Positions 41,061 through 49,547 of a DNA stretch of 64,000 nucleotides are shown here, one piece after another. Positions within the stretch are counted from its first letter, which is position 1. Every line of letters begins with the position of its first letter. Position numbers and translations under genes: made by a program. Below the pieces are notes generated by a model that saw nothing but the letters and a program-made list of their open reading frames with translations, did no database searches and was not told where the DNA came from. Source of the stretch: Bacillus crepusculi (lineage in GTDB: Bacteria > Bacillota > Bacilli > Bacillales > Bacillaceae); assembly GCF_014764715.1 (NCBI RefSeq), contig NZ_JACXXE010000010.1:1-64000 (forward strand). The letters are read 5' to 3'.

Positions 41061-42033
41061 AATCTGTTTTTTGCGATGATAACCAATTGACTGATTGATC
41101 GAGAAATGTGATTTTGCTTAAAGCCGTCCCGCCTTGAAGCAACGGATCGACGATATTTTCACTCACATGTCCATGTTTCACAGCCTGAAGGCTTTTCCAA
41201 ATGTGGTTGGATTCTAAATCCTTGAGGGCATTCGGGTTAGATGCGTTCTCTTCTTCAGAAAATTGAACGAAAATATAATCAGGGTTCAATTCCCCGAGGC
41301 GTTCCATTGAAAGTAAGGCTTGTGCTTTCGCCTTTTTTACTTCGTTTGGCGCTGTAAATCCAAGGTCTCCATACAATGTAGAGTTGAAGTACACATCCTC
41401 AGGATAGACATACAAATCTCCTTGTCGAATGCGGAGGATGATGGCTGTTTTGTTTTTACTTGTTTCTTTTAGTGTCTTTTTCGCTTTTTCTAAGTCTTTT
41501 TGATAGTTTGCAATGATCGTTTTTGCTTCGGTTTCTTTCCCAGTCAGTTGTCCGAGCAGTAAGAGATTGTCTTTCCAATCCGAAGAGATATGGGACACTG
41601 GGATGGTCGTTTGCACCTTCTCCAGCTTTTGAATGGTCGCTGGCGGGAACTTTGTTGATCCTAATATCACATCAGGATTGAGCTTTAGGATTTTCTCTAC
41701 GTTTGGCTCTGTTTTTTCGCCAATGCCTTCTGTTTTAGAGGTGATATCCTCAAACAATGAAGGGAATGTTCCGCCTACAGTTGATGCCCCAATCGGCTTA
41801 ATACCGAGCAGTTTTGCATCTTCCATTGATTCCAAACTTCCAGCAATAACAAGGCGTTTCGCGGGTGTTTTGACTTCATATATCTGACCTAAGTATTCTA
41901 TTTCAGCCTTAGCTGATGCTTGTGTGGAAGTTGTTTTCTTTGTTGTAGCCGTTGTGTTTTGATTTACACTACCGCAAGCTGAAGTGATGACCATCACGAT
42001 ACAAATGATAAGCAAAGCTGCCCATTTTTTCAT
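41059..42033 (-). CDS. feuA: Iron-bacillibactin-binding lipoprotein FeuA
   Basis: 324 residues. Lipoprotein signal with lipobox TSAC (Cys 20), a T/S-rich spacer, then a class III periplasmic-type binding fold with the FeuA-like stretches GSLESMEDAKLLG, ILKLNPDVILGSTKFP and VYFNSTLYGDLGF. In B. subtilis FeuA captures ferric bacillibactin for the FeuBC permease; no permease genes are next to it here. A Fur box and an activator-type promoter lie upstream. Confidence 0.9.
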   Translation of the reverse strand: MKKWAALLIICIVMVITSACGSVNQNTTATTKKTTSTQASAKAEIEYLGQIYEVKTPAKRLVIAGSLESMEDAKLLGIKPIGASTVGGTFPSLFEDITSKTEGIGEKTEPNVEKILKLNPDVILGSTKFPPATIQKLEKVQTTIPVSHISSDWKDNLLLLGQLTGKETEAKTIIANYQKDLEKAKKTLKETSKNKTAIILRIRQGDLYVYPEDVYFNSTLYGDLGFTAPNEVKKAKAQALLSMERLGELNPDYIFVQFSEEENASNPNALKDLESNHIWKSLQAVKHGHVSENIVDPLLQGGTALSKITFLDQSVNWLSSQKTD

Positions 42034-42050
42034 ATGTTTTCTCCTTTAAA

Positions 42051-42101
42051 TGATAATTATTCTCAATTAAAAATTATAGGATTCTTTTTATCATTGATCC
42101 A
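42051..42101 (-). promoter_or_regulatory. feuA promoter with Fur box
   Basis: Fur box TGATAATTATTCTCA (42051-42065), one mismatch to the 7-1-7 consensus. Minus strand -10 TATAAT (42073-42078) has a poor -35 (TGGATC, 42096-42101) at 17 bases. A poor -35 next to the gene for the AraC-type activator Btr fits activation by iron-loaded bacillibactin plus Fur repression. Confidence 0.7.
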
Positions 42102-42131
42102 TAGATTTTCCTCCGGCATTTGATGGACATT

Positions 42132-43748
42132 TTACGGATAAAAGGATAATAGATCATGAATGACCCGCAGGTGGCTGGCAGCCGTATACTCTCTCCAAGG
42201 ATCTGAAGAGAGCGAATAGACTGATTGCCGCGCAACCGCTCTTAAGTTTTGCCAAGCTTCCTGCTGCGTTAATTGATGATAGAAAGCGAGGGTGCTCGGT
42301 TCTTTATGCAAAAGTAAAAGGATGCAATCAGGATCACACTGCTGGATGAAATCTACATCAATTTTCTGCTCCATCATGCTGTTCGCTTGATGAAAGGCGG
42401 GAGGCAGACCGATATCGTCTAATATGACCTCTGACAAAGTGCGGTTGACGGACAAGTAGAGTTGATCTTGATATACCCTAATAGGGAGAATCGTTTTTCT
42501 GCTGCGTGAGCAAATTTTCTTCGCCTGCTCGACTAGTTCATCGTATTGTGTCAGCCACTCCTGTGCTTCCTTGTCTTCGCCCAGTATAGCGGCAGTCTCT
42601 TGAAACTGAGACCGCCAATCTAATTGATGGAAAGGGACAAAATGTACAGGGCAAATTGATAGAAGGGCAGATTTCTCTTCATTTGTGATTTGATCGTTTG
42701 CAATGATGAGTTCTGGCTGTGCTTTTTGCACCTGCTGTATGTTCATTTCGCTATATTCATTGATACGATGTGCGTTTAAATGAATCGGGATGTCGTCCCC
42801 ATAGTGCTCAAAATCATAGGCCGTCCATTTTGGATGTATGGGTGCAGCGTATGGAAGTACATGAAGCGGCGTCAGCTGTCCAAGGATAGAAGGGCCATAG
42901 GCAATGATTTTACGCTGTCTGCTTTTCATATACTGAGAAGGGGACACACCCGTTTTTTTCTTGAACATTCGACTGAAGTAGTAAGGATCGTGATAGCCGA
43001 TTTCCTGGGCAATATTCTTGAGTTTGTCATTTCCTTGCGCCATCAGCTGCTTAGCACGAGTCAGCCTTTTTTTCGTCAAATAGTCTGTGACGCTTAGACC
43101 GAATTGTTTCTTAAATTGTTCACTATAATGATTGGGGCTGACACCAGCCATGTCAGAAAGTATGGTTAAGCGAATAGGTTCATCTGAATGATCATCGATG
43201 TATTGCTTCGTTTTAAAAAGCGCCTGTGCCGTGTCACATATCATGTGCTGGTGAAGTGTCAGCAACTTAAAAATCAGCTTTTGAAACATGAGCTGGCTTT
43301 GAAAGAAATGATTGGATTCCGGCTGCTGACCAAGGTGTGTCATCTGTGTTAATGAATAATGGATCTGCTCAAAGGCATCTGTATGGACGAATTGCCAGGC
43401 ATTGAGTAGAGGTTTTGCTTTCTCTTTTGAAATGGTTTCTATCCCATCGTGACCCGGCACATAGATGTGAAAGCGCACTAAATAAAGCTCATGCTTTTGA
43501 TTGGGCACAGTGTCCAGCATAAACGTTTCGTCTGGCAGCATCGTATAAAGAGTTTCAGCTTTCAAGCGCCATTTTTGATCATTGATGAAGAGAGAGCCGC
43601 TGCTGTTGAGACTAAAAAGAAGACAATATGTATTGGAAAGCTGTTGTTCTACATGTGGTAATGCGGTGTGACGGATTTTTTCGACACTGATCAGACGGTA
43701 CATAAAATGACCGGCCTCAGTCAGCACATGCTGGGAATGAGTCTTCAT
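42132..43748 (-). CDS. btr: AraC-type regulator Btr with siderophore-binding domain
   Basis: 538 residues: N-terminal cupin-like AraC part (1-150), two helix-turn-helices (about 180-285) with GVSPNHYSEQFKKQFG and the classic IAQEIGYHDPYYFSRMFKKKTGVSPSQY, then a C-terminal periplasmic-binding-type domain (about 290-538). This three-part layout is that of B. subtilis Btr (YbbB), which senses ferric bacillibactin and activates feuABC. Lies directly upstream of feuA. Confidence 0.9.
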   Translation of the reverse strand: MKTHSQHVLTEAGHFMYRLISVEKIRHTALPHVEQQLSNTYCLLFSLNSSGSLFINDQKWRLKAETLYTMLPDETFMLDTVPNQKHELYLVRFHIYVPGHDGIETISKEKAKPLLNAWQFVHTDAFEQIHYSLTQMTHLGQQPESNHFFQSQLMFQKLIFKLLTLHQHMICDTAQALFKTKQYIDDHSDEPIRLTILSDMAGVSPNHYSEQFKKQFGLSVTDYLTKKRLTRAKQLMAQGNDKLKNIAQEIGYHDPYYFSRMFKKKTGVSPSQYMKSRQRKIIAYGPSILGQLTPLHVLPYAAPIHPKWTAYDFEHYGDDIPIHLNAHRINEYSEMNIQQVQKAQPELIIANDQITNEEKSALLSICPVHFVPFHQLDWRSQFQETAAILGEDKEAQEWLTQYDELVEQAKKICSRSRKTILPIRVYQDQLYLSVNRTLSEVILDDIGLPPAFHQANSMMEQKIDVDFIQQCDPDCILLLLHKEPSTLAFYHQLTQQEAWQNLRAVARQSVYSLSSDPWREYTAASHLRVIHDLLSFYP

Positions 43749-43785
43749 GAACAGTCACCTCTACTTTTCTTTTTACAACGAATTG

Positions 43786-43813
43786 AAAAACACCCTGTCT
43801 TTTTCACAGGGTG
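43786..43813 (-). terminator. besA-mbtH terminator
   Basis: CACCCTGT / ACAGGGTG hairpin followed by TTTTTC on the minus strand; overlaps the mbtH stop. Confidence 0.75.
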
Positions 43814-44043
43814 ATCATGAGTTTATATGATGCAGATGGCTGGGTGTCTTCTGTGACACCATGGCAACAGAGATCTTGCCAGTTTGCCTGAATGTAGTCA
43901 ATACAAGCATCCCGAGTGTCTTCTCCATATACAGTCTCCCATCCTTGAGGAACCGGTTCAAAGGATGGCCAAAGAGAATGATGTCTTTTTTCGTTCATCA
44001 GCACAAGAAATAAACCATCTTTATGCAAGAAAGGGTTATTCAT
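43804..44043 (-). CDS. MbtH-like NRPS accessory protein
   Basis: 79 residues with the MbtH core NEKRHHSLWPSFEPVPQGW and CIDYIQANWQD. MbtH proteins bind and activate adenylation domains. The usual C-terminal motif DxRP after the last tryptophan reads DLCCHGV here, so it is divergent. In B. subtilis the orthologue belongs to the dhb operon; here it is coupled to besA (ATGA overlap) with no NRPS in the window, so its partner must be elsewhere. Confidence 0.85.
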   Translation of the reverse strand: MNNPFLHKDGLFLVLMNEKRHHSLWPSFEPVPQGWETVYGEDTRDACIDYIQANWQDLCCHGVTEDTQPSASYKLMITL

Positions 44044-44891
44044 CGGTCTCCCTCCTTTATCTTTTTTGATTCGGAAGGATAGAGAGCAAAACGCAAGGCC
44101 TCATTCATCAAGACTGGCAGAACAGAGGAATGTCCTTCTCTTGAAAATTCCATAAAATGTACGTGTACTCCATTAGGTGAATAGACAGACAGCCGTTCCT
44201 TCATCGCCTGTGCGTGATGGTTCATCTGGCAGATATGGTCTTGTTCAAGCTCACCCACACCAATCAATAATCGTTTTTGATGCATCTGTTGTTTTAATCG
44301 TTTTTGAAACGACTGTTCTTGCTGTAACAGGAACGACGGATACCAATGAATAGATGGACTTCCGGCAATATATGTTTGAAATGCTTCAGGATGTTCGAAT
44401 AGTGTACTTAACGTAAAAAGACCGCCAAGAGAGTGGCCAAATAGGGTTTGACGACCTCGATTGATTGAGTACCGTGCTTCAATCATCGGTTTGACCTGTT
44501 CTTCCAAAAAGGTAAAAAAAGCAGGGGCACCCCCATAGGAGTGTGTGGAAGCTCCTTTTTTAAGTGTCTGTATCCATTGATCTGGCGGTTGGTGAGTAAA
44601 ATCCTCATGTCGTTGTGGGTGATGGGGTTGATCCGTCTTGTATCCAATGCCAACAATGACAGCAGGTGTCACCCCTGTTTTTTCAGGGATGCTTGATTGG
44701 AGACGAAGTGCTTCTACCATGGTGGCAAAAATCGCATTCCCGTCAAGTACATATATTACAGGGAAACCTTCTGAAGGTATGGGTCCATCTGGTTGATAGA
44801 TGAATAGTCGATAGGGCCGATCCTTTACATCCAATTGCTGCGTCCCAGCGAGCATAAATGACTGGCTTTCGTAAAAAAGAGAAGGGATCAT
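44040..44891 (-). CDS. besA: Ferri-bacillibactin esterase BesA
   Basis: 283 residues, esterase family. VIYVLDGNAIFATMVEAL, elbow TLFGHSLGGLFTLSTL (Ser about 157) and His in FSREGHSSVLPV. BesA-type enzymes cut the trilactone of ferric bacillibactin to release iron in the cytoplasm. A near-perfect Fur box lies 25 bases upstream, supporting iron-starvation induction. Coupled to mbtH. Confidence 0.87.
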   Translation of the reverse strand: MIPSLFYESQSFMLAGTQQLDVKDRPYRLFIYQPDGPIPSEGFPVIYVLDGNAIFATMVEALRLQSSIPEKTGVTPAVIVGIGYKTDQPHHPQRHEDFTHQPPDQWIQTLKKGASTHSYGGAPAFFTFLEEQVKPMIEARYSINRGRQTLFGHSLGGLFTLSTLFEHPEAFQTYIAGSPSIHWYPSFLLQQEQSFQKRLKQQMHQKRLLIGVGELEQDHICQMNHHAQAMKERLSVYSPNGVHVHFMEFSREGHSSVLPVLMNEALRFALYPSESKKIKEGDR

Positions 44892-44915
44892 TCAACTAAG
44901 GGCTCCTCTCTAAAT

Positions 44916-44934
44916 GAAAATGATTATCATTATC
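44916..44934. promoter_or_regulatory. Fur box upstream of besA
   Basis: GAAAATGATTATCATTATC matches the 19-bp Fur consensus at 17 positions. Confidence 0.85.
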
Positions 44935-45105
44935 GAATAAATGGTATCTTGATTTACATGAGAAGTCAAATGGGACGATGGAAATATGAGCAGAAAAGAC
45001 CGTGATAAAATATGACAAATGATGAAGAAGAAAATGGGTACATCCTTTATAATGAGGGGGTAATCACTATCTCAAAAGGTCAGGTTATAGGGAGAGACAA
45101 TCGCC

Positions 45106-45324
45106 ATGCATACACCAATTGGCAAGCTAAAACGAAAACTGTACGAATATCAATTGAACTTGAAGAAGACCTTTACGGTCGAGGAATTAAGCGAAATGAA
45201 ACAAGCGCTACATGAAATACGGATGACATTTGCGGCCTATGAGGAATGGGATTTGTACCAGCGGGCCACTGATATGATCACCGTTCTCCTCCTTCATCAC
45301 GCCCTCCAGCAAAACCACCACTGA
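45106..45324 (+). CDS. Hypothetical small helical protein
   Basis: 72 residues, all helical, no family recognised: KLKRKLYEYQLNLKKTFTVEEL, then AAYEEWDLYQRATDMI. Codon use and the pattern of acidic and hydrophobic residues look genuine. The GGGAG before it is a little far (10-12 bases) from the ATG. It overlaps another open frame (45012-45215), of which only one can be real; I prefer this one. Confidence 0.45.
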   Translation: MHTPIGKLKRKLYEYQLNLKKTFTVEELSEMKQALHEIRMTFAAYEEWDLYQRATDMITVLLLHHALQQNHH

Positions 45325-45469
45325 CACCTCTTCTTTTTAAAAAAAATACACTTTTCAATGAAACATCGGCATGGTAATTTTGACTATAGTCGATGTTTTT
45401 CACTTTTTTATTGATGAAAATGTTAAAATGATGAGTAGCGTATTTTTTTATGAAAGGACGGTGCTTGGC

Positions 45470-46834
45470 ATGACGGAACTTCTCGATGACCGGCTGCCGC
45501 CGCAAAATATAGAAGCCGAGCAGGCCGTATTAGGTGCTGTTTTTTTAGAACCATCTGCGCTAACGCTCGCTTCTGAGGTATTAATTCCAGAGGATTTCTA
45601 TAGAATGTCGCATCAAAAGATTTACAATGCGATGCTTGTACTTGGTGATAGAGGGGAACCGGTCGATCTTGTCACGGTGACATCTGAACTTGCCAATACA
45701 GATTTACTTGAAGAGGTAGGCGGGATTTCGTATTTAACCGATATTGCGAACTCTGTCCCAACTGCCGCAAACATTGAATACTATGCAAAAATTGTAGAAG
45801 AAAAATCCATTTTAAGACGTCTGATCCGCACTGCGACATCCATTGCACAGGATGGGTACACGCGTGAGGATGAGGTAGAGGATCTGTTGAGTGATGCTGA
45901 AAAGACCATTATGGAAGTGGCGCAGCGTAAAAACTCAGGAGCTTTCCAAAACATTAAAGACGTTCTTGTTCAGACATATGATAATATTGAACAGCTTCAT
46001 AACCGCAAAGGCGATATTACAGGGATTCCAACAGGTTTCTCTGAGCTTGACCGGATGACAGCTGGATTCCAGCGAAATGACTTAATTATTGTAGCGGCAC
46101 GTCCATCAGTAGGGAAAACAGCCTTCGCATTGAACATCGCACAAAATGTCGCGACCAAAACGGACGAAAGTGTCGCCATCTTTAGTTTAGAGATGGGCGC
46201 TGAGCAATTAGTCATGCGTATGCTTTGTGCAGAGGGAAATATCAATGCACAGAACCTAAGAACCGGTAATCTGACAGAAGAAGACTGGGGCAAGCTGACA
46301 ATGGCGATGGGCTCGCTGTCAAACAGTGGAATTTTCATTGACGATACACCTGGGATCAGAGTGAGTGAAATTCGCTCGAAATGCCGCCGGTTGAAGCAAG
46401 AAAACGGTCTTGGCATGATCTTGATCGACTACTTACAGCTTATCCAAGGGAGCGGACGATCAAGCGATAACCGTCAGCAAGAGGTATCTGAAATTTCTAG
46501 GGCTTTAAAGTCACTAGCAAGAGAACTTGAAGTTCCGGTCATTGCTTTATCACAGCTTTCACGCGGGGTAGAGCAGCGTCAGGACAAGCGTCCAATGATG
46601 TCTGATATTCGTGAATCAGGAAGTATTGAGCAGGATGCCGATATCGTGGCATTCCTTTATCGTGATGATTACTACGACAAAGAATCAGAGAATAAGAACA
46701 TTATAGAAATCATTATTGCCAAACAGCGTAACGGTCCAGTAGGTACAGTATCACTGGCGTTCGTCAAAGAATATAACAAATTCGTCAACCTGGAAAGAAG
46801 ATTTGACGATGCGGGTGTTCCGCCCGGTGCTTAA
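45470..46834 (+). CDS. dnaC: Replicative DNA helicase (DnaC in Bacillus, DnaB family)
   Basis: Hexameric 5'-3' helicase of the fork. 454 residues from the ATG at 45470 (MTELLDDRLPPQNIEAEQAVLG), the family start; the frame extends upstream without support. N-terminal primase-interaction domain (1-150), linker, RecA-like motor with Walker A ARPSVGKTAFALNIA and LIDYLQLI, arginine finger region SIEQDADIVAFLYRDDYY. Ends in a terminator. Confidence 0.97.
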   Translation: MTELLDDRLPPQNIEAEQAVLGAVFLEPSALTLASEVLIPEDFYRMSHQKIYNAMLVLGDRGEPVDLVTVTSELANTDLLEEVGGISYLTDIANSVPTAANIEYYAKIVEEKSILRRLIRTATSIAQDGYTREDEVEDLLSDAEKTIMEVAQRKNSGAFQNIKDVLVQTYDNIEQLHNRKGDITGIPTGFSELDRMTAGFQRNDLIIVAARPSVGKTAFALNIAQNVATKTDESVAIFSLEMGAEQLVMRMLCAEGNINAQNLRTGNLTEEDWGKLTMAMGSLSNSGIFIDDTPGIRVSEIRSKCRRLKQENGLGMILIDYLQLIQGSGRSSDNRQQEVSEISRALKSLARELEVPVIALSQLSRGVEQRQDKRPMMSDIRESGSIEQDADIVAFLYRDDYYDKESENKNIIEIIIAKQRNGPVGTVSLAFVKEYNKFVNLERRFDDAGVPPGA

Positions 46835-46863
46835 AGCCCAGCTCAAGAAGCTGGGCTTTTTTT
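46835..46863 (+). terminator. dnaC terminator
   Basis: AAGCCCAGCT / AGCTGGGCTT with a short loop and a run of T right after the dnaC stop. Confidence 0.88.
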
Positions 46864-46963
46864 GATCCATCTACATCGAAAGAATGATTGAAAAACGGTC
46901 GAAATGAGGAGGAGAGGAAGAATGAGAGAGCGTATACTAAAGAGAGAGAAGGAGTGATGACTG

Positions 46964-47377
46964 ATGAAATTTCAACAGTTCGAAGCCGCTCAATTACGCA
47001 TCGCACGCCCAACTGTCAACATGGAAGAGGTTGTGTCCTTTTATGAAGAAGGCTTAGGGCTCAAACGAATAGGCTCATTTGATCAGCATGAAGGGTACGA
47101 TGGGGTGATGCTTGGGCTTCCTCACCAGCATGTTCATTTAGAAATCACCAAACATGAAGAAGAAGAGAGTCTGCCCGCTCCGCATCCAGAACAGCTGCTT
47201 GTTTTCTATATTCCAGATGAACAGGAGTTTCAGGAGATGAAAGAGAGACTGATCTCATGTGGCGGACGTCATGTCACCTCTACGAATCCATACTGGGACC
47301 GGGGAGGAGCGACCATTGAAGACCCAGATGGGTATCGAGTTGTGCTCATGAACTCAGAAGGAATTACACCTGTTTAA
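46964..47377 (+). CDS. yycE: VOC-family protein YycE
   Basis: 137-residue single glyoxalase-fold protein: QLRIARPTVNMEEVVSFYEEGLGLKRIGSF, GVMLGLPHQHVHLEITKHE, and TIEDPDGYRVVLMN with a metal-ligand Glu. Closely resembles B. subtilis YycE; substrate unknown. GAAGGAGTGATGACTG lies ahead of the ATG. Confidence 0.87.
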   Translation: MKFQQFEAAQLRIARPTVNMEEVVSFYEEGLGLKRIGSFDQHEGYDGVMLGLPHQHVHLEITKHEEEESLPAPHPEQLLVFYIPDEQEFQEMKERLISCGGRHVTSTNPYWDRGGATIEDPDGYRVVLMNSEGITPV

Positions 47378-47408
47378 AAAGACTCCCATGCTTAGTGGGA
47401 GTCTTTTT
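47377..47408. terminator. yycE terminator
   Basis: AAAAAGACTCCCA / TGGGAGTCTTTTT hairpin; symmetrical A/T flanks let it serve the convergent P450 gene too. Confidence 0.85.
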
Positions 47409-47409
47409 G

Positions 47410-48615
47410 TTATGAACGAGGCGTGACACGCAGCTTCAGCTCTTTCAGTCCATACATACTGCTGCTTGTCATCGGAACGTAAGAGAGGAGCTCTAGCGAC
47501 TCATATCGGTCCATTAAAGTCTTTATGGCTGTACATGCCTCTAGGCGAGCAAGTGGTGCGCCTAGACAGAAATGGATGCCGTGACCGAAGCCAATATGAG
47601 GGTTAGGATGACGGTGTATATCGTATTCATGTGCGTTTGAAAACTGACGCTCATCCCGGTTGGCAGAGGCGAGAAAGACAATCACATTGTCCCCCTTTTT
47701 CAACGCTTTCCCTCCAAGCTCTGTGTCCTCTGTGACATAACGGACGATCGTAGGCGCAGGGGCACGGAATCGAACAGCCTCTTCCACAGCACGAGGGATG
47801 AGCTCAGGTGATTGAGCGAGCGCTTCATACGCTCCAGGCTTTTCTAACAGGCTAAAGATCATATTGGAGATTAGATTGGTGGTCGTTTCGTTGCCTGCTA
47901 ACAGGAGAAGGTTGCAGAAAGGGATTAATTCATCCGCTGACAGCTTGTCTCCATTCTCCTCCGCTTGAATCAAAAGAGAAATCAAATCTTCACCGAGGTG
48001 CTGACGCTTCTCTTCTATGATGTCTGCAAAAAATGCCATCATGTCAGCCTCTCCTTGGTCTCGTGTCTTCTGCCATTCCGCTACATCTTTTTCATCTTCA
48101 CTTTTAGGCATACTGACGAGAATATCTGACCATTCTTTAAAGGACTGTTTACGCTCTGAAGGCACACCTAAAAGCTCTGCAATGACGATGACAGGAAGCG
48201 GATAGGAGATGTCTTGAACAAGATCAATTTCTCCCTTCCCTTCTATTTGTGCCACGAGTTCATCCATCAATTCTTGAATACGGGGCTCCCACGATTTCAT
48301 CACTCGAGGTGTAAAGGCCTTGCTCACAATGGAGCGGATTCGCGTGTGTTTAGGCGGATCCATCATCACCATTGTTTTCATCAGAGAATGCTTCCGCTGG
48401 TCTTTAGGCGGCTGACTAGAAAAGGTATCTTTATCGATTGTGACACGCTTTGCTTCTTCATAGGTGAACACACTCCATGTTTGGCTTGTTTCATCAAAAT
48501 GAACAGGCGATTCCTGACGCATTTTGGCATACCAATCAAACGGGTTATATGGGTCCTGTTTGTTTTTTCCTCTTAATAACGCTTTTTGCACGGCACTTGG
48601 TGTGGTTGTTTCCAT
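47410..48615 (-). CDS. Cytochrome P450, CYP109-like
   Basis: 401 residues from the ATG at 48615 (AAGGAG 10 bases ahead). I-helix oxygen-binding motif LLLAGNETTTNL, ExxR in EEAVRF-type region, and haem loop FGHGIHFCLGAPLARLE with the Cys ligand. It resembles B. subtilis YjiB (CYP109B1), which hydroxylates fatty acids, terpenoids and steroids. No ferredoxin or reductase is adjacent. Divergent from a TetR-type gene that probably controls it. Confidence 0.9.
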   Translation of the reverse strand: METTTPSAVQKALLRGKNKQDPYNPFDWYAKMRQESPVHFDETSQTWSVFTYEEAKRVTIDKDTFSSQPPKDQRKHSLMKTMVMMDPPKHTRIRSIVSKAFTPRVMKSWEPRIQELMDELVAQIEGKGEIDLVQDISYPLPVIVIAELLGVPSERKQSFKEWSDILVSMPKSEDEKDVAEWQKTRDQGEADMMAFFADIIEEKRQHLGEDLISLLIQAEENGDKLSADELIPFCNLLLLAGNETTTNLISNMIFSLLEKPGAYEALAQSPELIPRAVEEAVRFRAPAPTIVRYVTEDTELGGKALKKGDNVIVFLASANRDERQFSNAHEYDIHRHPNPHIGFGHGIHFCLGAPLARLEACTAIKTLMDRYESLELLSYVPMTSSSMYGLKELKLRVTPRS

Positions 48616-48701
48616 GATTATCACTCCTTATGGGTTGTCAGATGATTCCTTTTTTTCGTTGTGTTAGATTAAAGTTAATTCATCAGCCTTGAGGATTCAA
48701 C

Positions 48702-48724
48702 CAACAGAAAAGCGAAATCTGTTG
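48702..48724. promoter_or_regulatory. Candidate TetR operator between P450 and tetR-type gene
   Basis: CAACAGA and TCTGTTG are perfect inverted repeats 9 bases apart, 27 bases before the regulator start; a wider TTCAAC / GTTGAA pairing (48696-48726) overlaps it. Likely binding site of the neighbouring regulator. Confidence 0.6.
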
Positions 48725-48750
48725 AAGAAAATGGGAAGGGGGAGCGGCTT

Positions 48751-49335
48751 GTGGCGGACTGCTACAGAGGAGATAAGCGCGCAACTGAATCAAAGCAGCA
48801 ATTAAGAAAAGCGTTATTTCAGTTATTAAGAGAGAAGGAATGGGGGAAGATTTCCGTACAGGATTTAACGAAAAGGGCAGGTATCCATCGCACCACCTTT
48901 TATCAGCATTATGAAGATAAGTTTGATCTTGCCCAGCAGGTCATGGATGAGATGTTTGATGTGATGAAAGCCGCTATTTTTGCACCTGTACAAGAAGAGG
49001 ATTGGCAGGCAGACCATACAGCATATGTGTATATTTTTCGGTTTTTTCAGCATTTGCAGGAACATGAAGAGGAGTATCAAATTCTCTTGAAAAGAGGACG
49101 AGAGCTCAATATACATCAAACAGTCAGTGCTTTTTTTGAAGAAAGCTTTACTTTGAGGTTAGAGGAGGTCGCATGTTCAAAGCCTGACCCGCATCACGTT
49201 CCTCTCGACATGCAGAAGCAATTTGTCATCTCTGCTTATGTTGGGACCGCTGAATGGTGGCTGAGGACAGGGAGACCGTATTCACCTGATTTCATGGCAA
49301 GCTCAATGATTCAATTGATTGAAAATCATGAATAA
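48751..49335 (+). CDS. TetR/AcrR-family regulator
   Basis: 194 residues. N-terminal helix-turn-helix about 15-55: ISVQDLTKRAGIHRTTFYQHYEDK, the TetR signature. The C-terminal ligand domain resembles the TetR_C family of DhaS-like regulators (SAYVGTAEWWLRTGRPYSPD). GTG start with GGGGGAG upstream. Reads away from the P450, suggesting control of that gene and itself. Confidence 0.87.
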   Translation: MADCYRGDKRATESKQQLRKALFQLLREKEWGKISVQDLTKRAGIHRTTFYQHYEDKFDLAQQVMDEMFDVMKAAIFAPVQEEDWQADHTAYVYIFRFFQHLQEHEEEYQILLKRGRELNIHQTVSAFFEESFTLRLEEVACSKPDPHHVPLDMQKQFVISAYVGTAEWWLRTGRPYSPDFMASSMIQLIENHE

Positions 49336-49419
49336 GGTGAGAAACGAAAAAAGTTGTTTTTGCTCAAAATCTCTTTTTTTTAGCAAGGAAGAAGCGGTTA
49401 AAGCGCTTTTCCTCACATT

Positions 49420-49463
49420 TAAAGCGAACAAAATTTGATTTCGAGATATTAATGTTCGGATTT
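49420..49463. promoter_or_regulatory. Paired PurBoxes (PurR operator) of purA
   Basis: TAAAGCGAACAAAAT (49420-49434) and its inverted partner AATGTTCGGATTT (49451-49463, reverse AAATCCGAACATT), 16 bases apart. This is the two-PurBox arrangement bound by the purine repressor in Bacillus. Confidence 0.85.
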
Positions 49464-49467
49464 CACG

Positions 49468-49496
49468 TTGACTTTTTCATTGTGCATTGATAAAAT
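49468..49496 (+). promoter_or_regulatory. purA promoter
   Basis: TTGACT (49468-49473), 17-base spacer, TAAAAT (49491-49496), just downstream of the PurBoxes. Confidence 0.75.
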
Positions 49497-49547
49497 AAAT
49501 GTGTTTGAAAGAGATAACGTTTTGAAAGGTTAACGGAGGTGCACGAT

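Noticed and set aside
45012-45215. 67-codon open frame upstream of dnaC
   Set aside because: It overlaps the better-looking 45106-45324 frame, its ribosome binding site is poor and its end is low in coding signal.
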